A DNA stretch of 64,000 nucleotides from Caldora sp965222765 (lineage in GTDB: Bacteria > Cyanobacteriota > Cyanobacteriia > Cyanobacteriales > Coleofasciculaceae): NCBI GenBank assembly GCA_965222765.1, contig CBDCVG010000059.1, positions 1 to 64,000 of the forward strand. The letters run 5' to 3'. The notes beneath the pieces are model-generated. The model ran no database searches. It had not been told where the DNA came from and worked only from the letters and a program-made list of their open reading frames with translations. How positions within the stretch are numbered: position 1 is the first letter of the stretch; the number at the start of each line of letters is the position of its first letter. The position numbers and the translations under genes were made by a program. Shown here piece after piece: positions 46,735 through 56,331 of this stretch.

Positions 46735-47444
46735 TAATTAGTTGTTTTACCGTCGCCGGAGGTGAGTTTGAGCGGCTTCTCATCACGGTGAGGCAGAGCT
46801 TCTTTACGAGATTCCCCATTAGCATTGTTCGTAGAAGATAAGTTCTTTGGGGCTTTTGATTCACTTACAGTTCGAGGCGAAGAGGAAGTATTTTGCCCTT
46901 GGTTTTCTTGCTGTTGTTTTTCTTGGTTGGTGTTTTGTTTAACTAGCTCTGTGATAACGTGCAAGTCTTCTTGGAGAAAATTTTCAACCCGGAAAGCGAA
47001 GGTAGTATAGCCTTGTCGGTGATCCGAGCACTCTTGATAATAACCACTTAATTGAAAGAATTCCCACGCCTCACTTTTTAAACACTCAGCTGTTTTCCGG
47101 TATTGAGTGTGTTTATCACCAAAATGAAAATACTCCTCAACTGAGGCGCTGACAGCAACTACCTGGCTAATTCCAAAGGCAAGCCAGAAAATATCTTTTC
47201 TGAATTGGTTGTCATTGTAGTTCAGACTTACCAAAGGTGGAATGAGTACGCCGCCAACGATGGTTGCTAGGCGGAGGCGGTTTGACCATTTACGTGCGCT
47301 TTCAGCTTTGCCTTCAAACCATAATAGCTGATCTAGCCAGCGAGATTTCATAAAGCGCTTCTGTAAATCTGGGAGTTCTAGCTGATCAATCAGTTCCGCG
47401 AATTCTTGTTTTAAGTATTCCCGATAAGAATTTTTCTTTGCCAT
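46734..47444 (-). CDS. DUF4231 (SLATT-like) two-helix membrane protein
   Basis: 236 residues. A helical start is followed by two membrane segments (LRLATIVGGVLIPPLVSL and IFWLAFGISQVVAVSASVEEYFHF), then the conserved HTQYRKTAECLKSEAWEFFQLSGYY and the FAFRVENFL helix, all typical of DUF4231. The tail (about 165-236) is Gln/Ser/Asn-rich and probably disordered. SLATT-type proteins are predicted pore-forming effectors in conflict systems. It is transcribed towards the patatin gene (convergent). The MITE at 46561 has landed on its 3' end, so its stop codon TAG is formed by the target duplication plus the element. Original C-terminus unknown. Confidence 0.8.
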   Translation of the reverse strand: MAKKNSYREYLKQEFAELIDQLELPDLQKRFMKSRWLDQLLWFEGKAESARKWSNRLRLATIVGGVLIPPLVSLNYNDNQFRKDIFWLAFGISQVVAVSASVEEYFHFGDKHTQYRKTAECLKSEAWEFFQLSGYYQECSDHRQGYTTFAFRVENFLQEDLHVITELVKQNTNQEKQQQENQGQNTSSSPRTVSESKAPKNLSSTNNANGESRKEALPHRDEKPLKLTSGDGKTTN

Positions 47445-47731
47445 TTTGCAAGCCTCGTTTCACCCTGCGTTGAATTGTTCTTGCGATCGCTCTGTAATTT
47501 GCCAAAGTTCTGATTTTTTGTGAGCGATTTAAAATACTGGAGTTTAGATTATCACAAATTCACTCAATTGGGGACTTGTACACAACTTCTCCAAAAATAA
47601 CAATCCGACTTTTACGAGTTTATGATCCGACTTTTCTTACTGATCGAGTTGGAGAAAAGAGTCAAAATATAAATATGAAAAGCGGTGATATCTCTGCTTG
47701 AATAGCATCTACTAAAATATGGAGATTTTTC
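47445..47731. other. Spacer upstream of the TIR gene with shared motifs
   Basis: Between divergent genes. The stretch at 47604-47644 (TCCGACTTTTACGAG, TATGATCCGACTTTT, ACTGAT) resembles 44489-44520 upstream of the SLOG-like/patatin genes. No gene seen. Confidence 0.5.
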
Positions 47732-47844
47732 CTAGTGCAGCGGGCATGGAAATAACCCACCAGGAGAGAGAGCGATAGAATCCTTACTTTATAAGCATTC
47801 TTAATTCTTAATTCTTAATTCTTAATTCCGCGCAGCGGTACTAG
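47732..47844 (+). mobile_element. 113-bp MITE-like repeat, copy 2
   Basis: Same as 27526-27636: CTAGTGCAGCGGGC at the left, GATAGAATCCTTACT, four ATTCTTA-type heptamers, GCGCAGCGGTACTAG at the right. Ends 44 bases before the start codon of the TIR gene, so it probably alters its leader or promoter. Confidence 0.8.
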
Positions 47845-47888
47845 TCTCCACTGATGACTCTTGGCTTGGTGCAGATATATAAATAATC

Positions 47889-50800
47889 ATGCAATTTTTT
47901 GACGCTTTCATCTCTTATGGACGAGCTGATAGTAAAGCTTTTGCTACCAAACTTCAAGCTCACTTGGCTGAACAAGGACTCAATGTCTGGTTTGACTTCA
48001 ATGATATTCCTCTAGGAGTAGACTTCCAGAATCAAATTGATGATGGTATTGAGAAGTCACGTAACTTTCTGTTTATCATCGCACCCCATTCAATCAATTC
48101 CCTCTATTGCCGCAAAGAAATTGAGCTGGCGATTAAGTGTCATAAACGCATTATTCCCCTACTCCACGTTGAGCAGATTAGTCAGGAAACCTGGCAACAG
48201 AGAAACCCCAATGGCACAGCTGAGGATTGGGAGGCATACAAAGCCAAAGGATTGCATTCGAGTTTTCCCAACATGCACCCTACGATTGGCAAAATCAACT
48301 GGGTGTATTTTCGTGAGGGAATCGATGACTTTGACAAATCCTTAGCCGACTTAATTAAGTTACTCGGTTGTCATACTGATTATGTCGAACAGCATACCCG
48401 ATTTTTAGTCAAAGCTCTGGAATGGGAGCGCCATCAAAGACAAACAAGATATCTGTTAACTGGAGAAGAGAGACAGCAGGCTACTTCTTGGCTCAAGATA
48501 CACTTTAAAGAGGAGCAACCCCCTTGTACTCCTAGTGATTTGCATTGCGAATACATCACTGAATGCATCAAGAATGGCAATAACTTGATGACTCAGGTGT
48601 TCCTCTCCTATGCCAATGAGGATAGGAAGACAATGGAGAAGATTCGCAACAGTCTCAGACGAGAAAGTATTACGGTGTGGACGAATCTCACGGATATTCA
48701 AACTGGGGAAGCATTTGGGGAGGCAATTAACCGAGGTATTGAACAAGCAGATAACTTGGTTTACCTCCTTTCTCCTGAATCAATTAACTCTACTTACTGT
48801 CAACAAGAATTAGACTTAGCTCTATCCCTCAACAAGCGGATTATACCAGTGCTGGTGCGGGAAACTGAGCCCAATACAATACCGGATGTGTTGCGGCAGT
48901 TACAGTATATTGACTTGACGGATAATGTTAAGGAAGAGGATTACCTGCTTGATGAAAGCCAACTGTTGAAGATTTTGCAAGAGGATGAGGCTTACTACAA
49001 CGAGCATAAAATGCTGTTGACGAAGGCGCTTAAGTGGAAGCAACACGAAAATCCTAGTATTCTGCTGCGAGGGTATAACCTCAGGAGTGCCGAAAGTTGG
49101 TTGAAGCTAGCGCTCAAGAGAAAACAGCATCCACCTACACAGTTACAAGAAGCATTTATTGCCGAAAGCCTGCGGCAACCCCCCTTAGAATCGTTGGATG
49201 TCTTTATTTCCTACTCCCGTGCGGACTCAGACTTAGCGAGAAAGCTCAATGATAGCTTACAGATGCAGGGGAAAACCACTTGGTTTGATCAAGAAAGTAT
49301 TGCTGTTGCCTCAGATACAGATGTTCAGCAGGAGATTAATCAGGGGATTAAAGCCTGTGACAATTTTGTGTTTATTCTCTCACCCCGTTCAGTGAATTCC
49401 CCTGATTGTAAGGAGCAAGTCGAGTATGCCACTTCGTTGAATAAGCGCTTTGTGATAGTGCTGCATCGGCAGGTAAATCCAGCAGATGTGTATCCTGAGT
49501 TAGCCAACGTACAGCAGATTGATTTTAATCAAAAAGATTTTAATGCCAATTTTAATGAATTGGTGAGAACTCTGGATCTAGACAGAGAACACGTCCATAG
49601 TCATACTAAATGGTTGCAAAGAGCGATTGAATGGGAGCAAAAAGGTAAAAATAGTGACTTGCTGTTGCGAGGAACTGAATTTGTCATTGCTCAAGACTGG
49701 TTGCAAGGAGCTGAGCAAGAAAAGAAAACACCTATCCCCACTCCTTTGCAGCAGGAATATATTCGTCAGAGTCAAGAGGCAATCGAGGCTGAAATCACAA
49801 GGGAAAAGCATCGAGTTGTGGTTTTAAAATCTATGGTGAGTGTGATAACTGTACTCTTTCTTGCAGCATGTGGCATGAGTGTATTTGCGTTTCAACAAAA
49901 GCGAGAAGCAGAAAAAAATTTAGCAGATCAAGTTGATGCTTTGAGCCGATACTCAAAAACCCTGGTAGCATCAAAACAAAATATCGATGCTCTGATTGAA
50001 GGAATTAGAGCCGGGAAACAACTAATAAGTAAATCTAATGATAATAAAAAAATATCTCAGCAGGTAGAGAAAGCATTAAGGGAATCGCTTTACGATGCCA
50101 TAGAATCACAGCGTCTAGGAGGACAAGGGACTTCTGTTATTAAGTTCAGTCCGGATCATAAAACGATAGCTACTGTTGAGAACGATGGGCAAGTCAAGCT
50201 GTGGAATTTTAACAATAAAGATAATAAAGCAAAACCTCTCTCCGACGAGCAAGAGTTTACAGACATCTTTTTCAGTCCTGGGGATGGTGAGATAATTGCT
50301 ACTCTCAGTAACGATAAAGTTGTCCAACTCTGGAACCAGGAAGGTGAGGAACTGGCATCTCTTTTCCAAGAGGACAATGTTTCGCATGTAGAGTTGAGTC
50401 CTGACGGTAATTTAGTTGCTACCTTTAGTGGAGAGGACGACTGGATTGGCAAACTCTGGAAGCTTGAGGAAGGGACACTCAAACGCTTAATTTCTAATGA
50501 GAAATTTAATTATGCGAGCTTAAGTCCAGATGGTAAGATTGCCACTTACAATTGGGAAGAAGGTAAAATCAAATTGTGGCAATTTAATGGTAATGAACTG
50601 AAGGAATGGAATCCTTTACCCCCTAATGAGAAGTTTGATGACTTATCTTTATACCCTAGTACTAAGATAATTATGACCTGGAATCTAGATGAAAATACGG
50701 TCAAATATTGGAACCTTGAAGGGAAAGAAATTAAATTCTCAATTTCGGCAAAAGAACTTGGGCAAGACTCTCTTATATCAGAAATTAGCTCCGAAGGCAA

Positions 50801-52676
50801 GATGCTTGCTACCTTTGAGAAAGATAAAGATAAGGAAGTAAAACTTTGGTATAGCGATGGTACAAAGCCGAAAACCTTATCCCATGAAGCAGAAATAGCA
50901 GGAGTCTGGTTTAGTCCCAATAACCAGATAATTGCCACTGCTAGTAAAGATACAATGGTCAAACTCTGGAACCAGGAAGGTGAGGAAATATCAACCTTGC
51001 CGAGCCATAGCAAGCCAGTCTATAACGTGACTTTCAGCCAAGATAGTAAAATCATTGCGACTACCAGTTATGACAAGACTGTAAAACTCTGGAACCACAA
51101 GGGCAATAAGCTTAAAACTCTTTACCCAAAGATTGCAGTTGATCAGGTTCACTTTAACTCAGATAATAAGACTGTCGCTACTTTGGATGAGAATAACATT
51201 GTCAAACTCTGGAACATTGACAATAGCGATCGCCAATTTTTAGATCAGAAGGCTCCAGTAGATAGTGTCAGTTTTAGTACTAACAACAAACTAATTGTCA
51301 CCTCTAGTTCGTCTGGGGGCAACCCAAGTGCTAAACTCTGGAACTTAGAGGGCGAACAGAGCAAACTCTTACCTCCTAAAGAGAAGTTCGATAATATAGA
51401 GTTTAGCCCTGACGGCAAGCTGATTGTCACCTCTCGTTCGTCTGGGAACAACCCAAAGATTCAACTCTGGAGGGTAAAGGATAAAAAACTCCAACCCCTA
51501 CTCCCTAAGGAGAAGTTCGATAAGGTAGAATTTAGCCCTGGCGGCAAGCTGATTGTCACCTCTAGTTCATTTGGGAACAACCCAACAACTCAACTCTGGA
51601 GTGTAGAGGATAAAAAACTTCAACCTCTACTCCCTAACGAGAAGTTCGATAAGGTAGAATTTAGCCCCGACGGCAAACTGATGGCTATTTTCAGTAACAA
51701 TGATGACAAAACCACCATCAAACTGTGGAAGCCTAACGAAGATAAGAGTCCCATCTGCTTTATTACCCTTGCTAACAAGCCATTCCCTGAGGTAAAGTTC
51801 AGTTCCAATGGTAAATTGATGGCTATCTCTGGTAGCTTTGAAGACAAGCAAACAGCTAAACTCTGGAACTTGGAGGACAAAGAAAGCAAACTTTTACTTA
51901 CTGAAGAAAAGTTCGAGCAAGTGGAATTTAGTCCCGATGGTAAGCTGATGGCTATTCTTAGTAAGAATAATGACAAGACTACCATTAAAATCTTCAGCTG
52001 GGAGGGGGAACACCCCAAATTATTATATGATACAGAGCAGTTCGATCAAGTGGAATTCAGCCCCAACGGCAAGCTAATAGCTATCTTCAGTGATAATGAG
52101 AAAAAGACCGGAATCGAATTGTTGAAGCGCGAGGGTATAGAACTCACACCATTGACTATCAAGGACTTTGATAACGAACAGTTCAATGAGGTAGAATTCA
52201 GTCCCGACAGCCAATTGATGGTAACCTCTACTTCGTCTTGGGAAGACTCGTGGGAGGAGCACAAACTCTGGATTGTAGATAGTCGTGATGCTCAAAAACC
52301 CCAACTTCAACCAATTAACGAGCAATTCTACGGGGTGGTATTCAGCTTTGATAGTACATTGATTGCTACTTTTGATGGCAGTAACACCGTTCAACTCTGG
52401 AATCGAAACAACGAAGAACTTGCTAGCATAGACTTTAAAGATTCCATCAATAACCTGGATTTTAGCCCTGACAACAAGCAACTCGCCATTACCAGTGATA
52501 GCAACACGGTGGTTTTGTGGGATTTGGAACGACGAGCTGAATGGAAAGAGTTGCCAAACAAAGACCTAAAGAAGTTAGTTGAAGAAGGGTGTGATAAGGT
52601 AAAAAATTATCTGAAGCGCAAAAAGAATAACGATAAAGATCTCTGCGACAATATTGAGAAGAATAAAGTAAGATAG
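47889..52676 (+). CDS. Triple TIR domain - transmembrane - WD40 protein
   Basis: 1595 residues. TIR1 (about 3-155), TIR2 (235-375) and TIR3 (436-565) each start with a (V/A)F(I/L)SY motif and are each followed by a helical module containing (L/H)TK-(A/W)L(K/E)WE and a (L)LRG or LTG signature. A membrane helix lies near 642-665 (VITVLFLAACGMSVFAF). About 18 WD40 blades (pattern FSPDGKLIAT... KLWN) extend from about 745 to 1555, ending in LKKLVEEGCDKVKNYL, the usual tail of cyanobacterial WD40 signalling proteins. TIR1 and TIR2 keep the expected Glu in the CxxE position (77 and 307). TIR3 has Gln510 there (CKEQ). TIR enzymes cleave NAD or make signalling nucleotides; WD40 may sense a trigger. 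No STAND NTPase is present, unusually. Confidence 0.88.
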   Translation: MQFFDAFISYGRADSKAFATKLQAHLAEQGLNVWFDFNDIPLGVDFQNQIDDGIEKSRNFLFIIAPHSINSLYCRKEIELAIKCHKRIIPLLHVEQISQETWQQRNPNGTAEDWEAYKAKGLHSSFPNMHPTIGKINWVYFREGIDDFDKSLADLIKLLGCHTDYVEQHTRFLVKALEWERHQRQTRYLLTGEERQQATSWLKIHFKEEQPPCTPSDLHCEYITECIKNGNNLMTQVFLSYANEDRKTMEKIRNSLRRESITVWTNLTDIQTGEAFGEAINRGIEQADNLVYLLSPESINSTYCQQELDLALSLNKRIIPVLVRETEPNTIPDVLRQLQYIDLTDNVKEEDYLLDESQLLKILQEDEAYYNEHKMLLTKALKWKQHENPSILLRGYNLRSAESWLKLALKRKQHPPTQLQEAFIAESLRQPPLESLDVFISYSRADSDLARKLNDSLQMQGKTTWFDQESIAVASDTDVQQEINQGIKACDNFVFILSPRSVNSPDCKEQVEYATSLNKRFVIVLHRQVNPADVYPELANVQQIDFNQKDFNANFNELVRTLDLDREHVHSHTKWLQRAIEWEQKGKNSDLLLRGTEFVIAQDWLQGAEQEKKTPIPTPLQQEYIRQSQEAIEAEITREKHRVVVLKSMVSVITVLFLAACGMSVFAFQQKREAEKNLADQVDALSRYSKTLVASKQNIDALIEGIRAGKQLISKSNDNKKISQQVEKALRESLYDAIESQRLGGQGTSVIKFSPDHKTIATVENDGQVKLWNFNNKDNKAKPLSDEQEFTDIFFSPGDGEIIATLSNDKVVQLWNQEGEELASLFQEDNVSHVELSPDGNLVATFSGEDDWIGKLWKLEEGTLKRLISNEKFNYASLSPDGKIATYNWEEGKIKLWQFNGNELKEWNPLPPNEKFDDLSLYPSTKIIMTWNLDENTVKYWNLEGKEIKFSISAKELGQDSLISEISSEGKMLATFEKDKDKEVKLWYSDGTKPKTLSHEAEIAGVWFSPNNQIIATASKDTMVKLWNQEGEEISTLPSHSKPVYNVTFSQDSKIIATTSYDKTVKLWNHKGNKLKTLYPKIAVDQVHFNSDNKTVATLDENNIVKLWNIDNSDRQFLDQKAPVDSVSFSTNNKLIVTSSSSGGNPSAKLWNLEGEQSKLLPPKEKFDNIEFSPDGKLIVTSRSSGNNPKIQLWRVKDKKLQPLLPKEKFDKVEFSPGGKLIVTSSSFGNNPTTQLWSVEDKKLQPLLPNEKFDKVEFSPDGKLMAIFSNNDDKTTIKLWKPNEDKSPICFITLANKPFPEVKFSSNGKLMAISGSFEDKQTAKLWNLEDKESKLLLTEEKFEQVEFSPDGKLMAILSKNNDKTTIKIFSWEGEHPKLLYDTEQFDQVEFSPNGKLIAIFSDNEKKTGIELLKREGIELTPLTIKDFDNEQFNEVEFSPDSQLMVTSTSSWEDSWEEHKLWIVDSRDAQKPQLQPINEQFYGVVFSFDSTLIATFDGSNTVQLWNRNNEELASIDFKDSINNLDFSPDNKQLAITSDSNTVVLWDLERRAEWKELPNKDLKKLVEEGCDKVKNYLKRKKNNDKDLCDNIEKNKVR

Positions 52677-52965
52677 CTCTGATATAGGTGTTCCTTCTTT
52701 TATAAGCAACAAGAGGCAAGGAATTAGCCCGAAGATAGGGGCGCACTGACGTGCATTGGTGTCAACTTAAAGTGAAATCCTTCTTATAAAAAACACAATT
52801 AATATTATTAAAACACAAATTATTTATTTTTCGGAGAGGTCTAATAAAACCCTACTTTTCTGGAAGATTACATAAGCCAAAAGCGAATAGCGATCGCAAA
52901 CTCTGCCAAAGCGAATAGCGATCGCAAACTCTGTCAAGGATATTTATAGGACAAATCGAGCTCTT
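52677..52965. other. Spacer with a 28-base direct repeat upstream of recA's 3' side
   Basis: GCGAATAGCGATCGCAAACT occurs at 52883 and again at 52911, 28 bases apart, centred on HIP1 sites. The rest is AT-rich and shows no gene. It lies between convergent genes. Confidence 0.6.
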
Positions 52966-54048
52966 TCAGCTTGCCTCTTTCTCAGAAACCTCTTCTTTAA
53001 CATCACTATTAACTGGTGTAACCGAATTAGCGGAAACAACAGCTCCCATATCTAACTTCTCCCGCACCTGTCGATCAATATTCTGAGCAAATTCAGAGTT
53101 TTCTTTGAGATACTGAACAGTATTATCGCGACCTTGAGCAATATTATCACCGTTGTAGCTATACCAGGCTCCCTTACGAGTAATTACCTCAGTTTGTTCA
53201 GCTAAATCAACCAAACATCCTAACCGAGAAATACCTTGTCCAAAGATAATGTCAAACTCCGCAATCCGGAAAGGAGGTGCAACTTTATTTTTTGCTACTT
53301 TGACTTTGGCACGGATACCATATTCTCCTTCACTACCCCTTTTCAAAGTTTGAATCCGACGAATATCCAAGCGAACCGAACAATAAAACTTGAGAGCATT
53401 ACCACCAGTCGTGACTTCTGGATTACCGTAAGAGATGCCAATTTTTTGTCGCAGCTGATTCAGGAAAATGACAGTGCAGCCAGATTTACCAATATTACCA
53501 GCAATTTTGCGCAGAGCTTTACTCATTAAACGCGCCTGCAAACCCACCTGAGTATCCCCCATTTCCCCTTCAATTTCCGCACGAGGAACCAAAGCTGCTA
53601 CTGAGTCAATAACAACAATATCCACTGCAGCAGATCGCACTAATTGATCTACAATCTCTAAAGCCGCTTCACCAGTATCAGGTTGAGAAACTAGGAGATT
53701 TTCAATATCAACCCCTAAAACTGCAGAATAGGTAGGATCAAGGGCATGTTCTGCATCGACAAAAGCTGCAACACCTCCAGTTTTTTGTACTTCTGCTACT
53801 GCATGGAGAGCTAGAGTTGTCTTACCAGAACTCTCTGGACCATAAATCTCAATAATACGCCCTTTCGGCAAACCGCCGCCCAAAGCTAAATCCAGGGTAA
53901 TTGCTCCACTGGATATGGTTTCTACCCTCATGCGGCTGGCATCTCCCAAGCGCATGATTGAGCCTTTACCAAAGTTGCGCTCAATTTGTTTGAGCACCAT
54001 GTTTAGGGCTTTTTCCTTTTCCGGGCTGTTGGTGATTGGGGTAGCCAT
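52966..54048 (-). CDS. recA: Recombinase RecA
   Basis: 360 residues. DNA strand-exchange recombinase that drives homologous repair and the SOS co-protease function. Walker A GPESSGKTTLALH (about 71-83), Walker B VDIVVIDSVAAL, DNA-binding loop 1 IEGEMGDTQVGLQARLMSKALRK, loop 2 around FLNQLRQKIGISYGNPEVTTGGNALKFY, and the invariant MRLGDASRM near the start. The C-terminus is acidic and rich in Glu/Val as usual for RecA. It is a single gene. The 311-base upstream spacer (54049-54359) contains two unrelated dispersed repeats, and I saw no clear LexA box in it. No recX follows. Confidence 0.97.
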   Translation of the reverse strand: MATPITNSPEKEKALNMVLKQIERNFGKGSIMRLGDASRMRVETISSGAITLDLALGGGLPKGRIIEIYGPESSGKTTLALHAVAEVQKTGGVAAFVDAEHALDPTYSAVLGVDIENLLVSQPDTGEAALEIVDQLVRSAAVDIVVIDSVAALVPRAEIEGEMGDTQVGLQARLMSKALRKIAGNIGKSGCTVIFLNQLRQKIGISYGNPEVTTGGNALKFYCSVRLDIRRIQTLKRGSEGEYGIRAKVKVAKNKVAPPFRIAEFDIIFGQGISRLGCLVDLAEQTEVITRKGAWYSYNGDNIAQGRDNTVQYLKENSEFAQNIDRQVREKLDMGAVVSANSVTPVNSDVKEEVSEKEAS

Positions 54049-54169
54049 TAATGCTTAAAGAAATCTGTTGGGGTGTGCTGGTATTCTTTCCCAATTCTAG
54101 CGCTCACACGCGGTTCCGTGACAGGCAAAATTATCCTTTTTACCAAATCCTGAAATCCTTTCTGGACAA

Positions 54170-54242
54170 GGAATAGAATCCTTACTCTCTAAGCATTCTT
54201 AATTCTTAATTCTTAATTCTTAATTCTGCGCAGCAGTACTAG
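54170..54242 (+). mobile_element. Truncated copy 3 of the CTAG-ended MITE-like repeat
   Basis: GGAATAGAATCCTTACTC, then AAGCATTCTTAATTC with repeated ATTCTTA heptamers, ending GCGCAGCAGTACTAG. The left end seen in copies at 27526 and 47732 is missing. It abuts the repeat at 54241 with no spacer, the two sharing AG. Confidence 0.72.
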
Positions 54243-54317
54243 TGAAGCATCTGGGTCGCTTGGAGATCCTTCGCTATCGCTCAGGATGACATAATTCTGT
54301 TACGGTGCGTAAGTCCT
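54241..54317 (+). mobile_element. Truncated copy of the 112-bp repeat
   Basis: Matches 26171-26250 (AGTGAAGCATCTGGG, GGAGATCCTTCGCTA, GGTGCGTAAGTCCT) with a few differences. The left end is missing. Located in the recA-xseA divergent promoter region, about 50 bases before the xseA start. Confidence 0.75.
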
Positions 54318-54359
54318 AGGACAGACAAATAATCCCTCTCATCCTTTATAATATCGCTC

Positions 54360-55613
54360 TTGGAACTAATGACTTCACCTGTGCTCAATTCTCTCATACC
54401 AGACTCAACTCTGTCCGTTGCTGGCTTAACCGAGTATATTCAGGAGTTGTTACAACAAGATGAGCAACTTCTGCAGGTTTGGGTGATTGGGGAAGTCTCC
54501 AGTACCAGCCAACATCGGAGTGGGATGTTTTTCACGCTTCAAGATCCCCATTCTAAGGCTTCGATTCAGTGTGTAGCTTGGAGTTCCCAACTGAGTAAGT
54601 TATCACAGCTACCAACAACGGGAGAACAGTTGCTGGTTTTGGGTAGTATTCGGGTTTATCCTCAGCGAGGACAGTACCAGCTGAATGTCTGGCAGGCATT
54701 GCCAGCAGGAGAGGGATTACAGGCACTGCGGGAGCGCCAGCTGCGCCAACGACTCCAAGCAGAAGGACTATTTGATGAAGAACGCAAACGTCCCCTGAGT
54801 ACTCATCCTCAAATCATTGCCGTTGTCACCTCCCCCCAAGCAGCAGCCTGGGGTGATATTCAACGCACCCTCCGGCAGAGATATCCTGGTTTGCAGGTTT
54901 TGTTATCACCAGCTCAAGTGCAGGGAGAATTAGCACCAACATCAATTGTAGAGGCAATTGAACGGGTTGAGGGAGATGGAAGAGCCGAACTGCTGATTTT
55001 AGCCCGAGGGGGTGGAGCTTCTGAAGATTTGGCTTGTTTTAATGATGAACGGGTAGTGCGAGCGATCGCTCAATGTTCAATTCCCATATTGACAGGAATT
55101 GGTCATCAACGGGATGAATCTCTAGCAGATCTAGTGGCTGATAAATGTGCTCACACACCCACGGCAGCCGCAGAACTCGCCGTACCGGAACTGATGAGTT
55201 TGATTGCAGAACATCGACAACGGCAATTTGTTTTGAAAGAGTCGGTGAAACAAATTATCGAAGTATCTAATACTCAATTGCAACAGTTGCAAGGACGCTT
55301 GCAACGGCTACAAATTGACCGACAATTACAACAAGAAAAAAAAGCGATCGCTTGGAAGCGTCAACAACTAATTCAGGCAACCTCCCAACATCTTAGTCAA
55401 GCTAGCCAGCACTGCCAACTACTACAGCAAAAGCTAACTACCCTTGATCCCAATCATGTTCTAAAAAGAGGTTATGCAGTAGTGCGATCCGCAGACGGTA
55501 AGATCGCTCGCCAAGCTGCTGATTTAGTTCCAGGAGAGGAACTACAGATTCAGTTAGAACAGGGTGAAGTTAAGGTGATGATTACAAAAATTGTAACTTC
55601 CGAAAACTTTTAG
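54360..55613 (+). CDS. xseA: Exodeoxyribonuclease VII large subunit
   Basis: 417 residues from a TTG at 54360, or 414 from the more probable ATG at 54369 (MTSPVLNSL). The N-terminal OB-fold (LSVAGLTEYIQELLQQDEQLLQVWVIGEVSS) binds single-stranded DNA; the catalytic core follows with IAVVTSPQAAAWGDIQRTL, LLILARGGGASEDLACFNDERVVRAI and GIGHQRDESLADLVADKCAHTPTAAAE, the conserved pattern of XseA. A coiled coil ends in a beta-barrel tail (VLKRGYAVVRSADGKIARQAADLVPGEELQIQLEQGEV). The small subunit XseB is not found after it in this window, although it is commonly adjacent. It degrades single-stranded DNA in repair and recombination and lies divergent from recA. Confidence 0.93.
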   Translation: MELMTSPVLNSLIPDSTLSVAGLTEYIQELLQQDEQLLQVWVIGEVSSTSQHRSGMFFTLQDPHSKASIQCVAWSSQLSKLSQLPTTGEQLLVLGSIRVYPQRGQYQLNVWQALPAGEGLQALRERQLRQRLQAEGLFDEERKRPLSTHPQIIAVVTSPQAAAWGDIQRTLRQRYPGLQVLLSPAQVQGELAPTSIVEAIERVEGDGRAELLILARGGGASEDLACFNDERVVRAIAQCSIPILTGIGHQRDESLADLVADKCAHTPTAAAELAVPELMSLIAEHRQRQFVLKESVKQIIEVSNTQLQQLQGRLQRLQIDRQLQQEKKAIAWKRQQLIQATSQHLSQASQHCQLLQQKLTTLDPNHVLKRGYAVVRSADGKIARQAADLVPGEELQIQLEQGEVKVMITKIVTSENF

Positions 55614-55932
55614 TTTTCGCTTACTGCTAATAGCTGGCGGTTAATTCCTTTCAATAAACAAGGCAGGAGTCTCCAGGGCAGGAGACACCAAGGAAGAGGA
55701 TTTGACTTGTTTATTTCATTCATACCGAAAAGTGCAAGGAATAATGAGCCAAAGGATACAAAAAAAATTCACAAGTTTAAAGAGGATTGAAAGCCCTGTC
55801 TAGTATAGCTCTCTTCTGTCAAACCGGGTTGAAACGTTGATTTTACGTTGGCTGTAATGCCGGAAATTCGTGGAAATATCCCAGAGTGACAGAAGAGAGA
55901 TAGCTTCCAGCTCATGTAAGAACCCATAAATA
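55614..55932. other. Spacer after xseA, no gene seen
   Basis: 319 bases. The leftward open frame at 55800-56081 mostly lies in the MITE and is not a gene. A fragment like GGGCAGGAGACACCAAGG is present but nothing identifiable. Confidence 0.5.
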
Positions 55933-56148
55933 GGGCTTACTGAATAAGTGTGTAAGCCATGCCAGACAAGGGTTTCAACTACCCTGCAATCGAAATAAGT
56001 GCAAAGGTTTTTGAGCCTATCGATGCAATTTCCTTGCACCGCAAGTAGAAAATCCCTAACACCTACTACCTCCAACCTCACCTACCACCTACCACCTACC
56101 ACCTAACACCTATTCAAACCCGAAAGTTACGACTTATTCAGCAAACCC
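55933..56148 (-). mobile_element. MITE copy C, 216 bp, TAAATA target duplication
   Basis: Begins GGGCTTACTGAATAAG and ends TTATTCAGCAAACCC; flanked by TAAATA at 55927-55932 and 56149-56154. Same element as 13766 (reverse orientation) and 46561, with a run of TACCACC/TAACACC heptamers inside. Confidence 0.9.
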
Positions 56149-56331
56149 TAAATATTGTAGACAAAAAGTACTTTTGTACTCTTGCAACAAGGAATGAAAA
56201 AGTTACCTCAATCAAGTTTTAAATAATCTGTGCCGAATAGATATAAAAATTTACAACCACTTAGGTTATCAAAAGATTAAGCAGCAATTAGACTGGAGTT
56301 AAGTTTTGGTTAACCTAAATTTAATCTACCC
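56149..56331. other. Spacer upstream of the kinase-like gene
   Basis: AT-rich 183 bases after the MITE. No RNA gene or ribosome binding site stronger than CTACCC was seen. Confidence 0.4.

Noticed and set aside
41187..52676. CBASS system
   Set aside because: Patatin and SLATT-like effectors are present but no CD-NTase (SMODS) gene or E1/E2/JAB accessory gene is seen, so CBASS cannot be claimed.
55614..55800. xseB after xseA
   Set aside because: No small frame with the XseB pattern was found; the gene is probably elsewhere.
55800..56081. 93-codon leftward frame
   Set aside because: Lies mostly inside MITE copy C.
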